The translations under genes and the position numbers were made by a program. The notes below the pieces were generated by a model. That model was given only the letters and a program-made list of their open reading frames with translations, did not search any database and was not told where the DNA came from. Source: Pontibacillus chungwhensis BH030062 (GTDB lineage Bacteria; Bacillota; Bacilli; Bacillales; BH030062). From it: 64,000 bases of DNA. The stretch spans positions 372,001 through 436,000 of the forward strand of contig NZ_AVBG01000001.1 in NCBI RefSeq assembly GCF_000770675.1. The letters are read 5' to 3'. Of the stretch, positions 14,855-23,307 are shown in pieces (positions within the stretch are counted from its first letter, which is position 1; each line of letters starts with the position of its first letter).

Positions 14855-17482
14855 ATGGCCGAAAATAGCCAATCTCGAGCTGCTAGAAAGAAGCAGCAAA
14901 AGCAAAGCAAACAATCTGGGAAGAAATCGGTATTTAAACGAATCTTCACCACGTTATTGATTATAGGTTTAGTAGGAGCTCTCTTAGGCGGTGGTCTTTT
15001 TGTCTACTATGTCCAAGGTGCACCTAATTTAGATGAAGCGAAATTATCTGATCCGTATTCAACCAAGCTGTATGATGTAAACGGAGATCTGTTTGCTGAA
15101 CTCGGGACTCAGAAAAGAACAAAGATAACTTATGAAGATGTCCCACAAGTGTTAGAAAATGCAGTCCTCGCAACAGAAGATGTTCGTTTCTTTGATCACT
15201 TTGGTATTGATCTTCAGCGCATTGGCGGTGCCATTTATGCCAATATAACAGAAGGGTTTGGAGCTCAAGGAGCAAGTACAATCACGCAACAGGTTGTTAA
15301 AAGATCCTTCTTAAGCCCGAAAAAATCAATTGAGCGTAAAGTTCAGGAGCAATGGCTCGCACTTAAGCTAGAACAGAAATACTCTAAAGAACAAATTTTC
15401 TCCATGTACTTGAACAAGATTTATTACGGAAACAACGCATACGGTGTAGCAAGTGCAGCAAAACTCTATTTCAATAAAGATTTAAATGAATTAACATTAC
15501 CTGAAGCTGCATTATTAGCCGGACTGCCGCAGCGTCCATCTGCTTATAACCCATACAAGAACCCTGATCTCGCTCAAGAACGTAAAAACGTCGTTCTTGA
15601 TTTAATGGTTCAGCACGAAAAAATTACAGAAGCAGAAGCAAAAGAAGCAAAATCAGTGAAAGTACAATCCATGCTATCTGAAAAAACGGAAACCAATATT
15701 CCGTACGACGCCTTTATTGAACAAGTATTAAAAGAGATTCAAGGTAAAGTTGATGACGTGAATGTCTATGAAGATGGTCTTAAAGTATATACAACACTAG
15801 ATCCAAAAGCACAACAAAAAGCAGAACAGCTTTTAGATGATAATGGTGGAATCTCCTTCCCTGATAAAGAACTGCAAGCTGCTGCAGCCGTCATAGATAC
15901 CAAATCAGGTGCGATTAGAGCGATTGCAGGAGGACGTAACACAGAAGGAATTAACGCTACATTTAACTATGCAATCGATGGAGGATCACAGCCAGGGTCT
16001 ACATTTAAACCAATTCTCGATTATGGACCTGCAATTGAGTACTTGAAGTGGTCGACTCACCATCAGCTTGTTGATGAAGAATACTATTATCAAACTGAAC
16101 CTGATAAACAAGTTAGGACCCCTTATACTTCTGGATATAAGGGCCAGGTTTCAATGAGGTACGCTTTAGAGAAATCTTTAAACGTGCCGGCAGTCAAAAC
16201 GCTTAATGAAGTTGGATTTGATAAAGCTCAATCCTTTGCTGAAGGATTAGGTATTGAATTTACAAAACCTAGCTTTTATGAGACGAATGCAATCGGTGGC
16301 GGTGAAGAAGTAACTCCACTTGAGTTAGCCGAAGCGTATAGTGCATTTGGTAATGAAGGAGTTCATAATGAATCGTATTCTGTTACGCGAATCGAGTTTC
16401 AAGACGGAAGCGAACCAATTGAATTTAAAACTAAATCAAATGTAGCTATGAATGACTCAACTGCTTATATGGTTACAGATATGCTTAGAGATGTCGTAAC
16501 ATCTGGTACAGGAACAGCAGCCAACATCCCTGGACTTCCAGTTGCCGGTAAGACCGGAACAACGAACGATGACACCAACTCTTGGTTTGCTGGTTATACA
16601 ACAAACTACACAATTGCAGCTTGGGCGGGTTACGGAAATAACAAACGTTCAATACCTAAAGGGTATACGAATATTCCACACAATTACTTCCGACAACTCA
16701 TGACCCATATCTCACAAGGGGTCGAAACAGCTGACTTCAAAAAGCCTTCTTCTGTTGTAGAATCTAAAGTAGAAGCTGGCACAAGTCCTGCTAAACTCCC
16801 AAGTGAGTATACACCGAGCAACCTAATCCGATACGAGCTATTTGTAAAAGGGACAGAACCTACAAATAGGTCACAAGCCTATGATCAGTTAAACCCTGTT
16901 GAGGGCTTGCAGGCTAACTATGACCAAGGAAAGCAAAGCATCACCCTTTCCTGGAAATATAAACAAGATGAAAAGCGTCCCGTAACGTTTACCGTAAAAG
17001 GAGCAACTAGAGGACAATCGCCTCAAACGATTACAGAAGGCATTAAGGAAACCAAAATACAAATTCCTAATGTTCAGCCTGGAGAGGCTTACTCCTTTGA
17101 AGTCTTTGCTGTTAGTGAACGAAATGGTGCTAATACAAGTTCACCAAAACCTGTTCAGATTGAAGTTCCTAAAAAAGAGGATGAAAATGTAGATGATCTG
17201 TTAGACGGTGAAGAAGAAAATGAAGAAAAGAATCAAAACGAAAATGACCAAAACGAGAACAATAATGGCAACAATAATGGCAATGGCAACAACCAAGGCA
17301 ATAACGGTAACGGCAACAATCAGGACAATAATGATGCAGGTAATGATAACAACAACCAAGATAACGATTCTAATCAAGATCAAGAACAAGAAGACAATAC
17401 AGATGACCAACCAGACTCTGAAGACCAGTCTTCAGGCGATACAAATGAAGAAGAAAACGATTCAGAAGAAAATAATAATTAA
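14855..17482 (+). CDS. ponA: Class A penicillin-binding protein 1 (PonA)
   Basis: This bifunctional peptidoglycan glycosyltransferase/transpeptidase has 875 residues. Residues 29-53 form the membrane anchor. The GT51 domain has catalytic Glu108 in ATEDVRFFDHFG and a second motif GASTITQQ. The transpeptidase domain has Ser382 in STFK, SLN in KSLNVPAVK and Lys566 in AGKTGTT. A fibronectin type III-like domain covers about 685-775. The last 90 residues are a disordered Asn/Asp/Glu/Gln tail. It is an extracytoplasmic enzyme and, in B. subtilis, a partner of GpsB. The start has GGAGGAAGATGG upstream. Confidence 0.96.
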   Translation: MAENSQSRAARKKQQKQSKQSGKKSVFKRIFTTLLIIGLVGALLGGGLFVYYVQGAPNLDEAKLSDPYSTKLYDVNGDLFAELGTQKRTKITYEDVPQVLENAVLATEDVRFFDHFGIDLQRIGGAIYANITEGFGAQGASTITQQVVKRSFLSPKKSIERKVQEQWLALKLEQKYSKEQIFSMYLNKIYYGNNAYGVASAAKLYFNKDLNELTLPEAALLAGLPQRPSAYNPYKNPDLAQERKNVVLDLMVQHEKITEAEAKEAKSVKVQSMLSEKTETNIPYDAFIEQVLKEIQGKVDDVNVYEDGLKVYTTLDPKAQQKAEQLLDDNGGISFPDKELQAAAAVIDTKSGAIRAIAGGRNTEGINATFNYAIDGGSQPGSTFKPILDYGPAIEYLKWSTHHQLVDEEYYYQTEPDKQVRTPYTSGYKGQVSMRYALEKSLNVPAVKTLNEVGFDKAQSFAEGLGIEFTKPSFYETNAIGGGEEVTPLELAEAYSAFGNEGVHNESYSVTRIEFQDGSEPIEFKTKSNVAMNDSTAYMVTDMLRDVVTSGTGTAANIPGLPVAGKTGTTNDDTNSWFAGYTTNYTIAAWAGYGNNKRSIPKGYTNIPHNYFRQLMTHISQGVETADFKKPSSVVESKVEAGTSPAKLPSEYTPSNLIRYELFVKGTEPTNRSQAYDQLNPVEGLQANYDQGKQSITLSWKYKQDEKRPVTFTVKGATRGQSPQTITEGIKETKIQIPNVQPGEAYSFEVFAVSERNGANTSSPKPVQIEVPKKEDENVDDLLDGEEENEEKNQNENDQNENNNGNNNGNGNNQGNNGNGNNQDNNDAGNDNNNQDNDSNQDQEQEDNTDDQPDSEDQSSGDTNEEENDSEENNN

Positions 17483-17484
17483 AA

Positions 17485-17515
17485 AAAGATCGATCCTTCT
17501 AGGATCGATCTTTTT
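17485..17515. terminator. Bidirectional terminator between ponA and nth
   Basis: AAAGATCGATCCT and AGGATCGATCTTT form a stem with a 2-3 nt loop, with A-runs and T-runs on either side. Confidence 0.88.
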
Positions 17516-18167
17516 ACTTACTTACTTTTTTCATTCTCTTTTGCCCTTCTCTACATAGTTCTAATAAAGGGCATACCTCACATTGTGGATTTTGAGCTTT
17601 GCAGTGATACCTTCCAAAGAAAATCATTCTGTGATGAGTAGCACTCCACTGTTCTTTTGGAACTTTACGCATAAGTGTTTTCTCTACTTCAAGCACAGAA
17701 TCTTTCCATCTGCATATCCCTAACCTTTTAGACACGCGCTCAACATGTGTATCAACCGCAATGGCTGGTTCTCCAAAGGCCACAGCACTTACTACATTTG
17801 CTGTTTTACGCCCTACCCCAGCTAATTTCTCTAGCTCTTCTTTTGATGATGGTACTTCCCCGTCATATTCATCGATTAGCATTTGACTTAACTTCCTGAT
17901 ATTTTTAGACTTGTTTCGATACAAGCCAATTGAACGGATGTCTTGTTGAAGTTCTTCTAGTGGCACGTTCACGTAATCTTCTGGTGTCCTGTACTTCTTA
18001 AATAAATCCTTTGTCACTTTGTTGACCAAAGCATCTGTGCATTGAGCTGACAGAACTACAGCAACAAGAAGCTCAAAAGGGTTCTCATGTTCTAGTTCAC
18101 AATCCGCATCTGGAAACATCTTCTCTAATGAATCTAAAACAATCTTGATTTGGGAACGATTCAGCAT
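17514..18167 (-). CDS. nth: Endonuclease III
   Basis: This DNA glycosylase/AP-lyase removes oxidised pyrimidines in base-excision repair. The 217 residues contain the helix-hairpin-helix LAGVGRKTANVV with the catalytic Lys, the catalytic Asp in AVDTHVERV, and the iron-sulfur cluster cysteines in CKAQNPQCEVCPLLELC (C-x6-C-x2-C-x5-C). It lies 17 bases after dnaD and is co-transcribed with it, as in B. subtilis. Confidence 0.96.
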   Translation of the reverse strand: MLNRSQIKIVLDSLEKMFPDADCELEHENPFELLVAVVLSAQCTDALVNKVTKDLFKKYRTPEDYVNVPLEELQQDIRSIGLYRNKSKNIRKLSQMLIDEYDGEVPSSKEELEKLAGVGRKTANVVSAVAFGEPAIAVDTHVERVSKRLGICRWKDSVLEVEKTLMRKVPKEQWSATHHRMIFFGRYHCKAQNPQCEVCPLLELCREGQKRMKKVSK

Positions 18168-18184
18168 CTCCTCTCCCCTTTCTC

Positions 18185-18877
18185 CTATGCGTCATCATCA
18201 AGCCAATTATAATAAATGGAAACATCCCGCTGAGAACTTTGTTCCTCAGAAGTTTGATTTGACTTCCCTTGTTGACTTCTAAATGATTTACTGGCCTCTC
18301 TGGCATCTTGTACAGAACGAATCCCTTTCTTCTTCCATTCGCGTAAAATGCGATCAATATACTTAAAGTTCAATTTCCCCATTAGCACCGCTTCCCTTAA
18401 AGCTGCTTTAATGAGTGCGGGCTCTTGATGATCTTCATCAATCCATATATTAATCGTTTCAATTTCAAATGGAGACAAGGCTCTCCCGAATTCTTGCTCA
18501 AACAAAACAAACATATTAGGCTGCTCCGGATCGTCTTGTTTCGTACGATATTCGTCTTCTTGTTCTTCAAGAAGTGCTTCCCACAGGCCATTTAACGAAT
18601 AAACCTCATTTAGCACTTCTTCGTTTGTATTTTGTTCAATTGAAAGATAGCTCTTTTGAATTAACTTTCTAAGAACTTGGGAACATTCATATTCATTTAT
18701 AGAAAGAAATTCAGACAGTTCTGAAGGTGTAGGAAAATCATTTCCTTCTGTTTGAAAGCGATGGATGTGTAAAAGCACCATAACATCACTCTCTGTTAGT
18801 CCTAGATGCCTGTAATTGGTTAATAATCTTTTTGGTAATGCTAACTGTTCTTTCATTAACGTTGCGATTCCGTTCAT
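18185..18877 (-). CDS. dnaD: Primosome protein DnaD
   Basis: This DNA-remodelling protein is needed with DnaB and DnaI to load the replicative helicase. It has 230 residues. The N-terminal winged-helix domain is about 1-100 (LPKRLLTNYRHLGLTESDVM). The C-terminal DnaD domain is about 130-205 with FEQEFGRALSPFEIETI and the conserved YIDRILREWKKKG motif. The start is the ATG after GAGGTGAG; 15 upstream codons in frame are less likely. A terminator behind asnS separates it from the upstream genes. Confidence 0.93.
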   Translation of the reverse strand: MNGIATLMKEQLALPKRLLTNYRHLGLTESDVMVLLHIHRFQTEGNDFPTPSELSEFLSINEYECSQVLRKLIQKSYLSIEQNTNEEVLNEVYSLNGLWEALLEEQEDEYRTKQDDPEQPNMFVLFEQEFGRALSPFEIETINIWIDEDHQEPALIKAALREAVLMGKLNFKYIDRILREWKKKGIRSVQDAREASKSFRSQQGKSNQTSEEQSSQRDVSIYYNWLDDDA

Positions 18878-18971
18878 ATTGTCCTGCTCACCTCTACCTT
18901 TGATTACACCGAAGTTATCCATCCACTGATTGTAACATGATTAACGATTAAAACCGACAGCCAATGAATGA

Positions 18972-18998
18972 AAAAGCTCCCAAACTTTGGGAGCTTTT
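18972..18998 (-). terminator. Terminator downstream of asnS
   Basis: AAAAGCTCCCAAA and TTTGGGAGCTTTT form a 13-bp stem with a single-base spacer, with T's on the minus strand. Confidence 0.85.
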
Positions 18999-19023
18999 AC
19001 TACAATAAACATCGCTTATTGTC

Positions 19024-20316
19024 TTATGGGTATAGACGGTTTAATAAACGAGGGAACGGAATAGTCTCGCGAACGTGTTCAATGCCTGTGATCCAAGCAA
19101 CTGTTCGCTCAAGTCCAAGACCGAAACCAGAGTGAGGAACACTTCCGTATTTACGTAGTTCTAAATACCACTGATAGGCGTCACCAGTAAGCCCATGCTC
19201 CTCATAACGTTGTTCCATAAGCTCTAAATCATCAATACGCTGACTTCCACCAATAATTTCACCATAACCCTCTGGTGCGATCAAATCAGCACACAGTGCC
19301 ACATCCGGACGCTCTGGGTCAGGCTTCATGTAAAAGGCTTTAATGTCTAATGGGTAATGCGTAATGAATACAGGCTTATCATAGCTCTCAGCAATGGCCG
19401 TTTCGTGTGGAGCTCCAAAGTCCTCGCCCCATTCGATATCGTCAAAGCCTTTTTCCTTTAATAATTGAATGGCATCATCATAGGTGATGCGAGGGAATGG
19501 GGCTTGAATTTTTTCAAGCTTCTCAGTATCCCTCTCTAGTGCATGTAATTCTAATTTACAATTTTCAAGTACAGATTGTACAACATGTGAGACATATTGC
19601 TCTTGGACTTCAAGGCTATCATTATGATCCATAAATGCCATCTCAGGTTCAATCATCCAGAACTCGATTAAGTGACGGCGAGTTTTAGATTTCTCAGCAC
19701 GGAATGTAGGGCCAAATGAGAATACTTTGCCAAATGCCATTGCAGCAGCTTCCATGTAAAGTTGACCACTTTGAGAAAGATAAGCATCTTCTTCAAAATA
19801 TTTTGTATGGAACAACTCAGTTGTACCTTCAGCAGATGACCCAGTTAAGATTGGTGGGTCAATTTTAGTATAACCATTATTGTTAAAGAATTCGTAAGTT
19901 GCACGAATGATTTCATTACGTACTTTCATAATGGCGTGCTGTTTTTTTGAACGTAACCATAAATGACGATGATCAAGAAGGAATTCAGGACCATGATTTT
20001 TTGGTGTGATTGGGTAATCAACAGCCTCATGAATGATTTCAAGAGAACTAACTTGCATCTCGTATCCAAAAGGAGATCTTGTATCTTCTACGATTTTTCC
20101 TGTTACGTACAACGAGGATTCTTGCGTTACACTTTTCGCAAGATTGAATGCTTCTTCCTCTACATCTGCTTTCACAACTACGCCTTGGATAAATCCAGTT
20201 CCATCACGTAATTGTAAGAAAGCAATCTTACCACTTGAGCGCTTGTTTGCTAACCACGCGCCGATTGTTACTTCCTCATTAACATGCTTATGTGCTTGAG
20301 AAATAGTTGTTTTCAC
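19024..20316 (-). CDS. asnS: Asparaginyl-tRNA synthetase
   Basis: This class IIb aminoacyl-tRNA synthetase charges tRNA-Asn. It has 430 residues, the same as in B. subtilis. An N-terminal OB-fold ([20 protein letters not shown]) binds the anticodon. Motif 2 is [10 protein letters not shown] and motif 3 is [13 protein letters not shown]. The start is GTG, seven bases after GGAGGG; an in-frame TTG lies inside that ribosome site. The order aspB-asnS is conserved. I see no T-box leader; there are only 20 bases after aspB. Confidence 0.95.
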   Translation of the reverse strand: MKTTISQAHKHVNEEVTIGAWLANKRSSGKIAFLQLRDGTGFIQGVVVKADVEEEAFNLAKSVTQESSLYVTGKIVEDTRSPFGYEMQVSSLEIIHEAVDYPITPKNHGPEFLLDHRHLWLRSKKQHAIMKVRNEIIRATYEFFNNNGYTKIDPPILTGSSAEGTTELFHTKYFEEDAYLSQSGQLYMEAAAMAFGKVFSFGPTFRAEKSKTRRHLIEFWMIEPEMAFMDHNDSLEVQEQYVSHVVQSVLENCKLELHALERDTEKLEKIQAPFPRITYDDAIQLLKEKGFDDIEWGEDFGAPHETAIAESYDKPVFITHYPLDIKAFYMKPDPERPDVALCADLIAPEGYGEIIGGSQRIDDLELMEQRYEEHGLTGDAYQWYLELRKYGSVPHSGFGLGLERTVAWITGIEHVRETIPFPRLLNRLYP

Positions 20317-20336
20317 TTTCTTTCCCTCCAAAAAAC

Positions 20337-21521
20337 TTAAGATTGATGCTTCTCTACAAAACGATGAATACGTTTTGCTGCTTCTTCTAATTGGTCAAGA
20401 GATGTAGCATAAGATAACCGAACGTTTTGATCAGCTCCAAAACCTGAGCCCGGCACAAGTGCTACTTTCTCCTCTTCTAAAATTCCTTTTACCCAATCGT
20501 CAACAGAATCAAAGCCTGTGAGTTGTACCGCTTCTGAAACGTTTGGGAACAAGTAGAATGCGCCTTGAGGCTTCACGCACGTAATACCAGGAATCGCTGT
20601 TACCCATTCATAAAGTTTCTCTAGTCGCTGACTGAATGCTTCCTTCATGGTCATCACTTCTTCTTGAGAAGATGTGTAAGCCGCTAAAGCAGCATATTGA
20701 GCTACTGTTGTTGGATTTGACGTAGAATGGGAAGCAAGATTTGTCATAGCTTTGATTACTTTCTTACTCCCAGCAGCATATCCAATTCTCCATCCTGTCA
20801 TAGCATGTGATTTAGAAACACCATTAATAATAACGGTACGTTCCTTTAACTCCTCAGATAGTTGAGCAATGGAAGTATGTGAAACGCCACCGTATATAAG
20901 CGTTTCATAAATTTCATCTGAAACAATCATTATATCTTTACGGTTACACACTTCCCCTAGCGCTGTTAGCTCCTCTTTAGAATAAACCATACCTGTAGGA
21001 TTAGACGGTGAATTGATAATGACAGCCTTCGTACGATCTGTAATAGACTGTTCTAATTGTTCAGGGGTCAATTTGAAATGGTTCTCTTCCTGAGCTGAAA
21101 CGATAACTGGATTCCCTCCAGCTAGCTTAATTTGTTCAGGATAGCTCACCCAATATGGAGCAGGAACAATGACTTCATCGCCGTCGTTAAGTAATACTTG
21201 AAATAATGTATATAGAGCATGTTTAGCACCAGTAGTAACGATCACTTGGTCGGGATCATATGTAAGGCCCTGATCATTTTCAAACTTTTCTACAATGGCC
21301 TGCTTGAGTTGTTTAATGCCTCCAGATGGAGTATATTTCGTATGCCCTTTATCCATCGCATTCTTAGCAGCATCTAATATGTGCTCCGGGGTATTAAAAT
21401 CAGGCTCCCCTGCTCCTAGGCCAATGACATCGTGGCCTTGAGACTTAAGTTCATTTGCCTTCGCTGTAATAGCAAGTGTACTTGAAGGTGTTAACGTTTG
21501 AACGCGTTTTGCTAATTCCAT
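20337..21521 (-). CDS. aspB: Aspartate aminotransferase
   Basis: This PLP-dependent fold type I transaminase interconverts aspartate/2-oxoglutarate and oxaloacetate/glutamate. It has 394 residues. The PLP lysine lies in [13 protein letters not shown]. Other marks are [24 protein letters not shown] and the C-terminal NVRLSYATS with the substrate-binding Arg. It sits in the ypmA-ypmB-aspB-asnS operon and may feed asparagine and dipicolinate/lysine precursors. Confidence 0.94.
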   Translation of the reverse strand: MELAKRVQTLTPSSTLAITAKANELKSQGHDVIGLGAGEPDFNTPEHILDAAKNAMDKGHTKYTPSGGIKQLKQAIVEKFENDQGLTYDPDQVIVTTGAKHALYTLFQVLLNDGDEVIVPAPYWVSYPEQIKLAGGNPVIVSAQEENHFKLTPEQLEQSITDRTKAVIINSPSNPTGMVYSKEELTALGEVCNRKDIMIVSDEIYETLIYGGVSHTSIAQLSEELKERTVIINGVSKSHAMTGWRIGYAAGSKKVIKAMTNLASHSTSNPTTVAQYAALAAYTSSQEEVMTMKEAFSQRLEKLYEWVTAIPGITCVKPQGAFYLFPNVSEAVQLTGFDSVDDWVKGILEEEKVALVPGSGFGADQNVRLSYATSLDQLEEAAKRIHRFVEKHQS

Positions 21522-21545
21522 TCCATATGCCCTCCTCTTATACGT

Positions 21546-22079
21546 CTATTGTTGTAAACGAAAAACTTCAAATCGCTTTCCGTTTTCCATTTTATAATAG
21601 TCAAATACATAACGGTTGTTTTCATCTCTATAAGTGATTTCCCATAGTGGCACACCTTGGTGTATTGCAGGAGTAATCTCAATGAAAGTGCAATTAGCAC
21701 ATTGGTCCTCCCAAATATTAAGCATTTCTTCTTCAACAACCATATCCGTATTCGTAACATATGTTACAGATTCTTCTTTTTCATCTGTTACGGGAATAAA
21801 GGCAAATCCTTTTACTCCATTGTCGTCCACGCCTGCTACTATATCATATTGATGCATTCCATGGTAGCGAGAAACTGAATTTACGGACATTAACGGGGTT
21901 TCTTTTTGAGCTACTTGTTTCGATGTTGCGTAAGTCTCTGTTTTATCATTTTGAACTGTATAATAAAGATAACCAAGGTATCCGGTCAGCAGAACAACAG
22001 CAATGATAACGGTTAATAAAACTTTCCCCGACTTATGTTCTATAGATGGTAAATACGGCCGTATTCTCATCATTCTCAT
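21546..22079 (-). CDS. ypmB: YpmB-like membrane-anchored protein (DUF5590)
   Basis: This 177-residue protein has an N-terminal membrane anchor (about residues 18-38) and an extracytoplasmic domain ending in VPLWEITYRDENNRYVFDYY, a PepSY-like repeat typical of YpmB. Its function is unknown. The beginning overlaps the end of ypmA by 47 bases in another frame; the several nearby methionines leave the exact start open. The operon position matches B. subtilis. Confidence 0.83.
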   Translation of the reverse strand: MRMMRIRPYLPSIEHKSGKVLLTVIIAVVLLTGYLGYLYYTVQNDKTETYATSKQVAQKETPLMSVNSVSRYHGMHQYDIVAGVDDNGVKGFAFIPVTDEKEESVTYVTNTDMVVEEEMLNIWEDQCANCTFIEITPAIHQGVPLWEITYRDENNRYVFDYYKMENGKRFEVFRLQQ

Positions 22080-22206
22080 CCAATGCTAATCCAAACATTA
22101 AATTTTGATCTTTCAGTGTACGATTTAAAGAATCCACGATCTTGTATAAGTCATTGGATTTCTCAACCCGAGTTGTAGACATCACTTCAACCTTTTGTCC
22201 TTCCAT
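22033..22206 (-). CDS. ypmA: YpmA family small protein (DUF4264)
   Basis: This is a 57-residue cytoplasmic protein of unknown function. NDLYKIVDSLNRTLKDQNLM and FGLALDENDENTAVFTIYRT are the family pattern. The ATG follows CGGAGGG at good distance. It heads the ypmA-ypmB-aspB-asnS operon, as in B. subtilis. Confidence 0.88.
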   Translation of the reverse strand: MEGQKVEVMSTTRVEKSNDLYKIVDSLNRTLKDQNLMFGLALDENDENTAVFTIYRT

Positions 22207-22319
22207 AATAACCCTCCGTCTGTCTTGTCGATATTTGCATGTGCTTATCAAAATCTGGATCACATAAAACCCTCTTGCGGTGCACATCATAAAAGTACAC
22301 CAATGGAAAGCACCTTTTT

Positions 22320-22349
22320 ATTATAACAATGATCCATTGACAATTTGAT
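22320..22349 (-). promoter_or_regulatory. Possible sigma-A promoter of the ypmA operon
   Basis: A perfect TATAAT stands on the minus strand at 22325-22320, about 113 bases upstream of ypmA. The -35 region (ATCAAA at about 18 bases) is weak, so this is only a candidate. Confidence 0.35.
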
Positions 22350-22394
22350 GATAAGCTACACATTTTTCAAAAATTTCTTCCTAACCCATTCTTG

Positions 22395-22425
22395 CTGCAC
22401 GAAGTTATATCGTGCAGTTTTTTTT
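22395..22425 (+). terminator. Terminator-like hairpin on the + strand with no obvious + gene
   Basis: CTGCACGA / TCGTGCAG with a 7-nt loop is followed by eight T's on the plus strand. No plus-strand gene ends here. It may serve an unannotated small RNA, or act as a weak terminator for the minus-strand genes. Confidence 0.6.
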
Positions 22426-22463
22426 ATAGAAAAGGGAAAAAGCCCACAAGAAGTGAGCATTTT

Positions 22464-23249
22464 TTAAGATAATACTTCATAATCCTCTAAATTACAAAGA
22501 ATTGTAGTCGTTCCTGTATTCTTGAGCTGATATACTTCAATCCACGATTCATGCAAACGTTCCAAAAGTCCCTCATTAGGACGTGATCCCTGCAATGGAA
22601 ACACCATTGCTACATGAGGATCAACCTCTTCTAAAAAATGAAGCGTAGGCGACTGTGTACGTGCATAATCCGCAATCTTAATGACTTCAGCTTTTAAAGG
22701 ATAACTGTCGGCTATTTTTTGCTCTAATTCTAACTCACCGCTAGCTAAATACATAAGCGATGTCTTCCCATACATAAAGAATAAACTCATGTCACTTTCT
22801 CCCATTGAAGGCAAGACTCGAACAGACAAACCAGGGTTCAATTCATGAAGTTCTCCTTCTTTCCAAATAACTTCCTTAGCATGATTGTTCGATTTAGAAC
22901 AAATTTCTTCTAAATCAGCTCCATGAATAACAGACTCCACGTGATACCTTTTTACAATTCTTGAAGTATTTCCACAGGTTGATTTTTCTTGATTAGTGAG
23001 GATGATCGAATCTAATTGATCTACCCCTATATTTGAAAGCTGTGCTAACAGATCATCTTCACTTTCTTTCGAAGCTGTGTTCACAAGAAAATCTTTTCCT
23101 CTCCCAGTTTGAATGAGCATGGCTTCTCCATCTGGAAGTGAGAAAAAAACAAATATCGCTTCATTTTTATCTAATAACATTCTCTCTGCATCTACATGGT
23201 GACTAGGAAAAGAGATAACAATGAGAAACATGATAAGCAATATTCTCAT
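22464..23249 (-). CDS. Secreted, degenerate ComEC/Rec2-type metallo-beta-lactamase-fold protein
   Basis: This 261-residue protein begins with a signal peptide (RILLIMFLIVISFPSHHVDA, cleavage likely after VDA). The rest follows the plan of the C-terminal MBL domain of ComEC: FFSLPDGEAMLIQTGRGKDFLVNTA, then DSIILTN, and later SMGESDMSLFFMYGKTSLMYLASGE. The metal motif HxHxDH expected after ILT is replaced by NQEKSTC, and the second Asp/His sites are not clear. It probably keeps the fold without hydrolase activity. No ComEC membrane channel is attached. Start could be the GTG three codons earlier. It lies 58 bases downstream of dinG. Confidence 0.72.
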   Translation of the reverse strand: MRILLIMFLIVISFPSHHVDAERMLLDKNEAIFVFFSLPDGEAMLIQTGRGKDFLVNTASKESEDDLLAQLSNIGVDQLDSIILTNQEKSTCGNTSRIVKRYHVESVIHGADLEEICSKSNNHAKEVIWKEGELHELNPGLSVRVLPSMGESDMSLFFMYGKTSLMYLASGELELEQKIADSYPLKAEVIKIADYARTQSPTLHFLEEVDPHVAMVFPLQGSRPNEGLLERLHESWIEVYQLKNTGTTTILCNLEDYEVLS

Positions 23250-23307
23250 ACCATTCACACCCTTACTTAAACTATGCCATTAGGATGTGCGTTTTCTCAT
23301 CACTCTA

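Noticed and set aside
17201-17410. A hydrophobic minus-strand frame (Val/Ile-rich) and a Met/Thr/Lys-rich plus-strand frame across the end of ponA
   Set aside because: Both are shadows of the Asn/Asp-rich repeat codons of ponA; no ribosome sites, composition artefacts.
20317-20336. T-box or other leader in front of asnS
   Set aside because: Only 20 bases lie between aspB and asnS and no T-box sequence is seen upstream of the operon.
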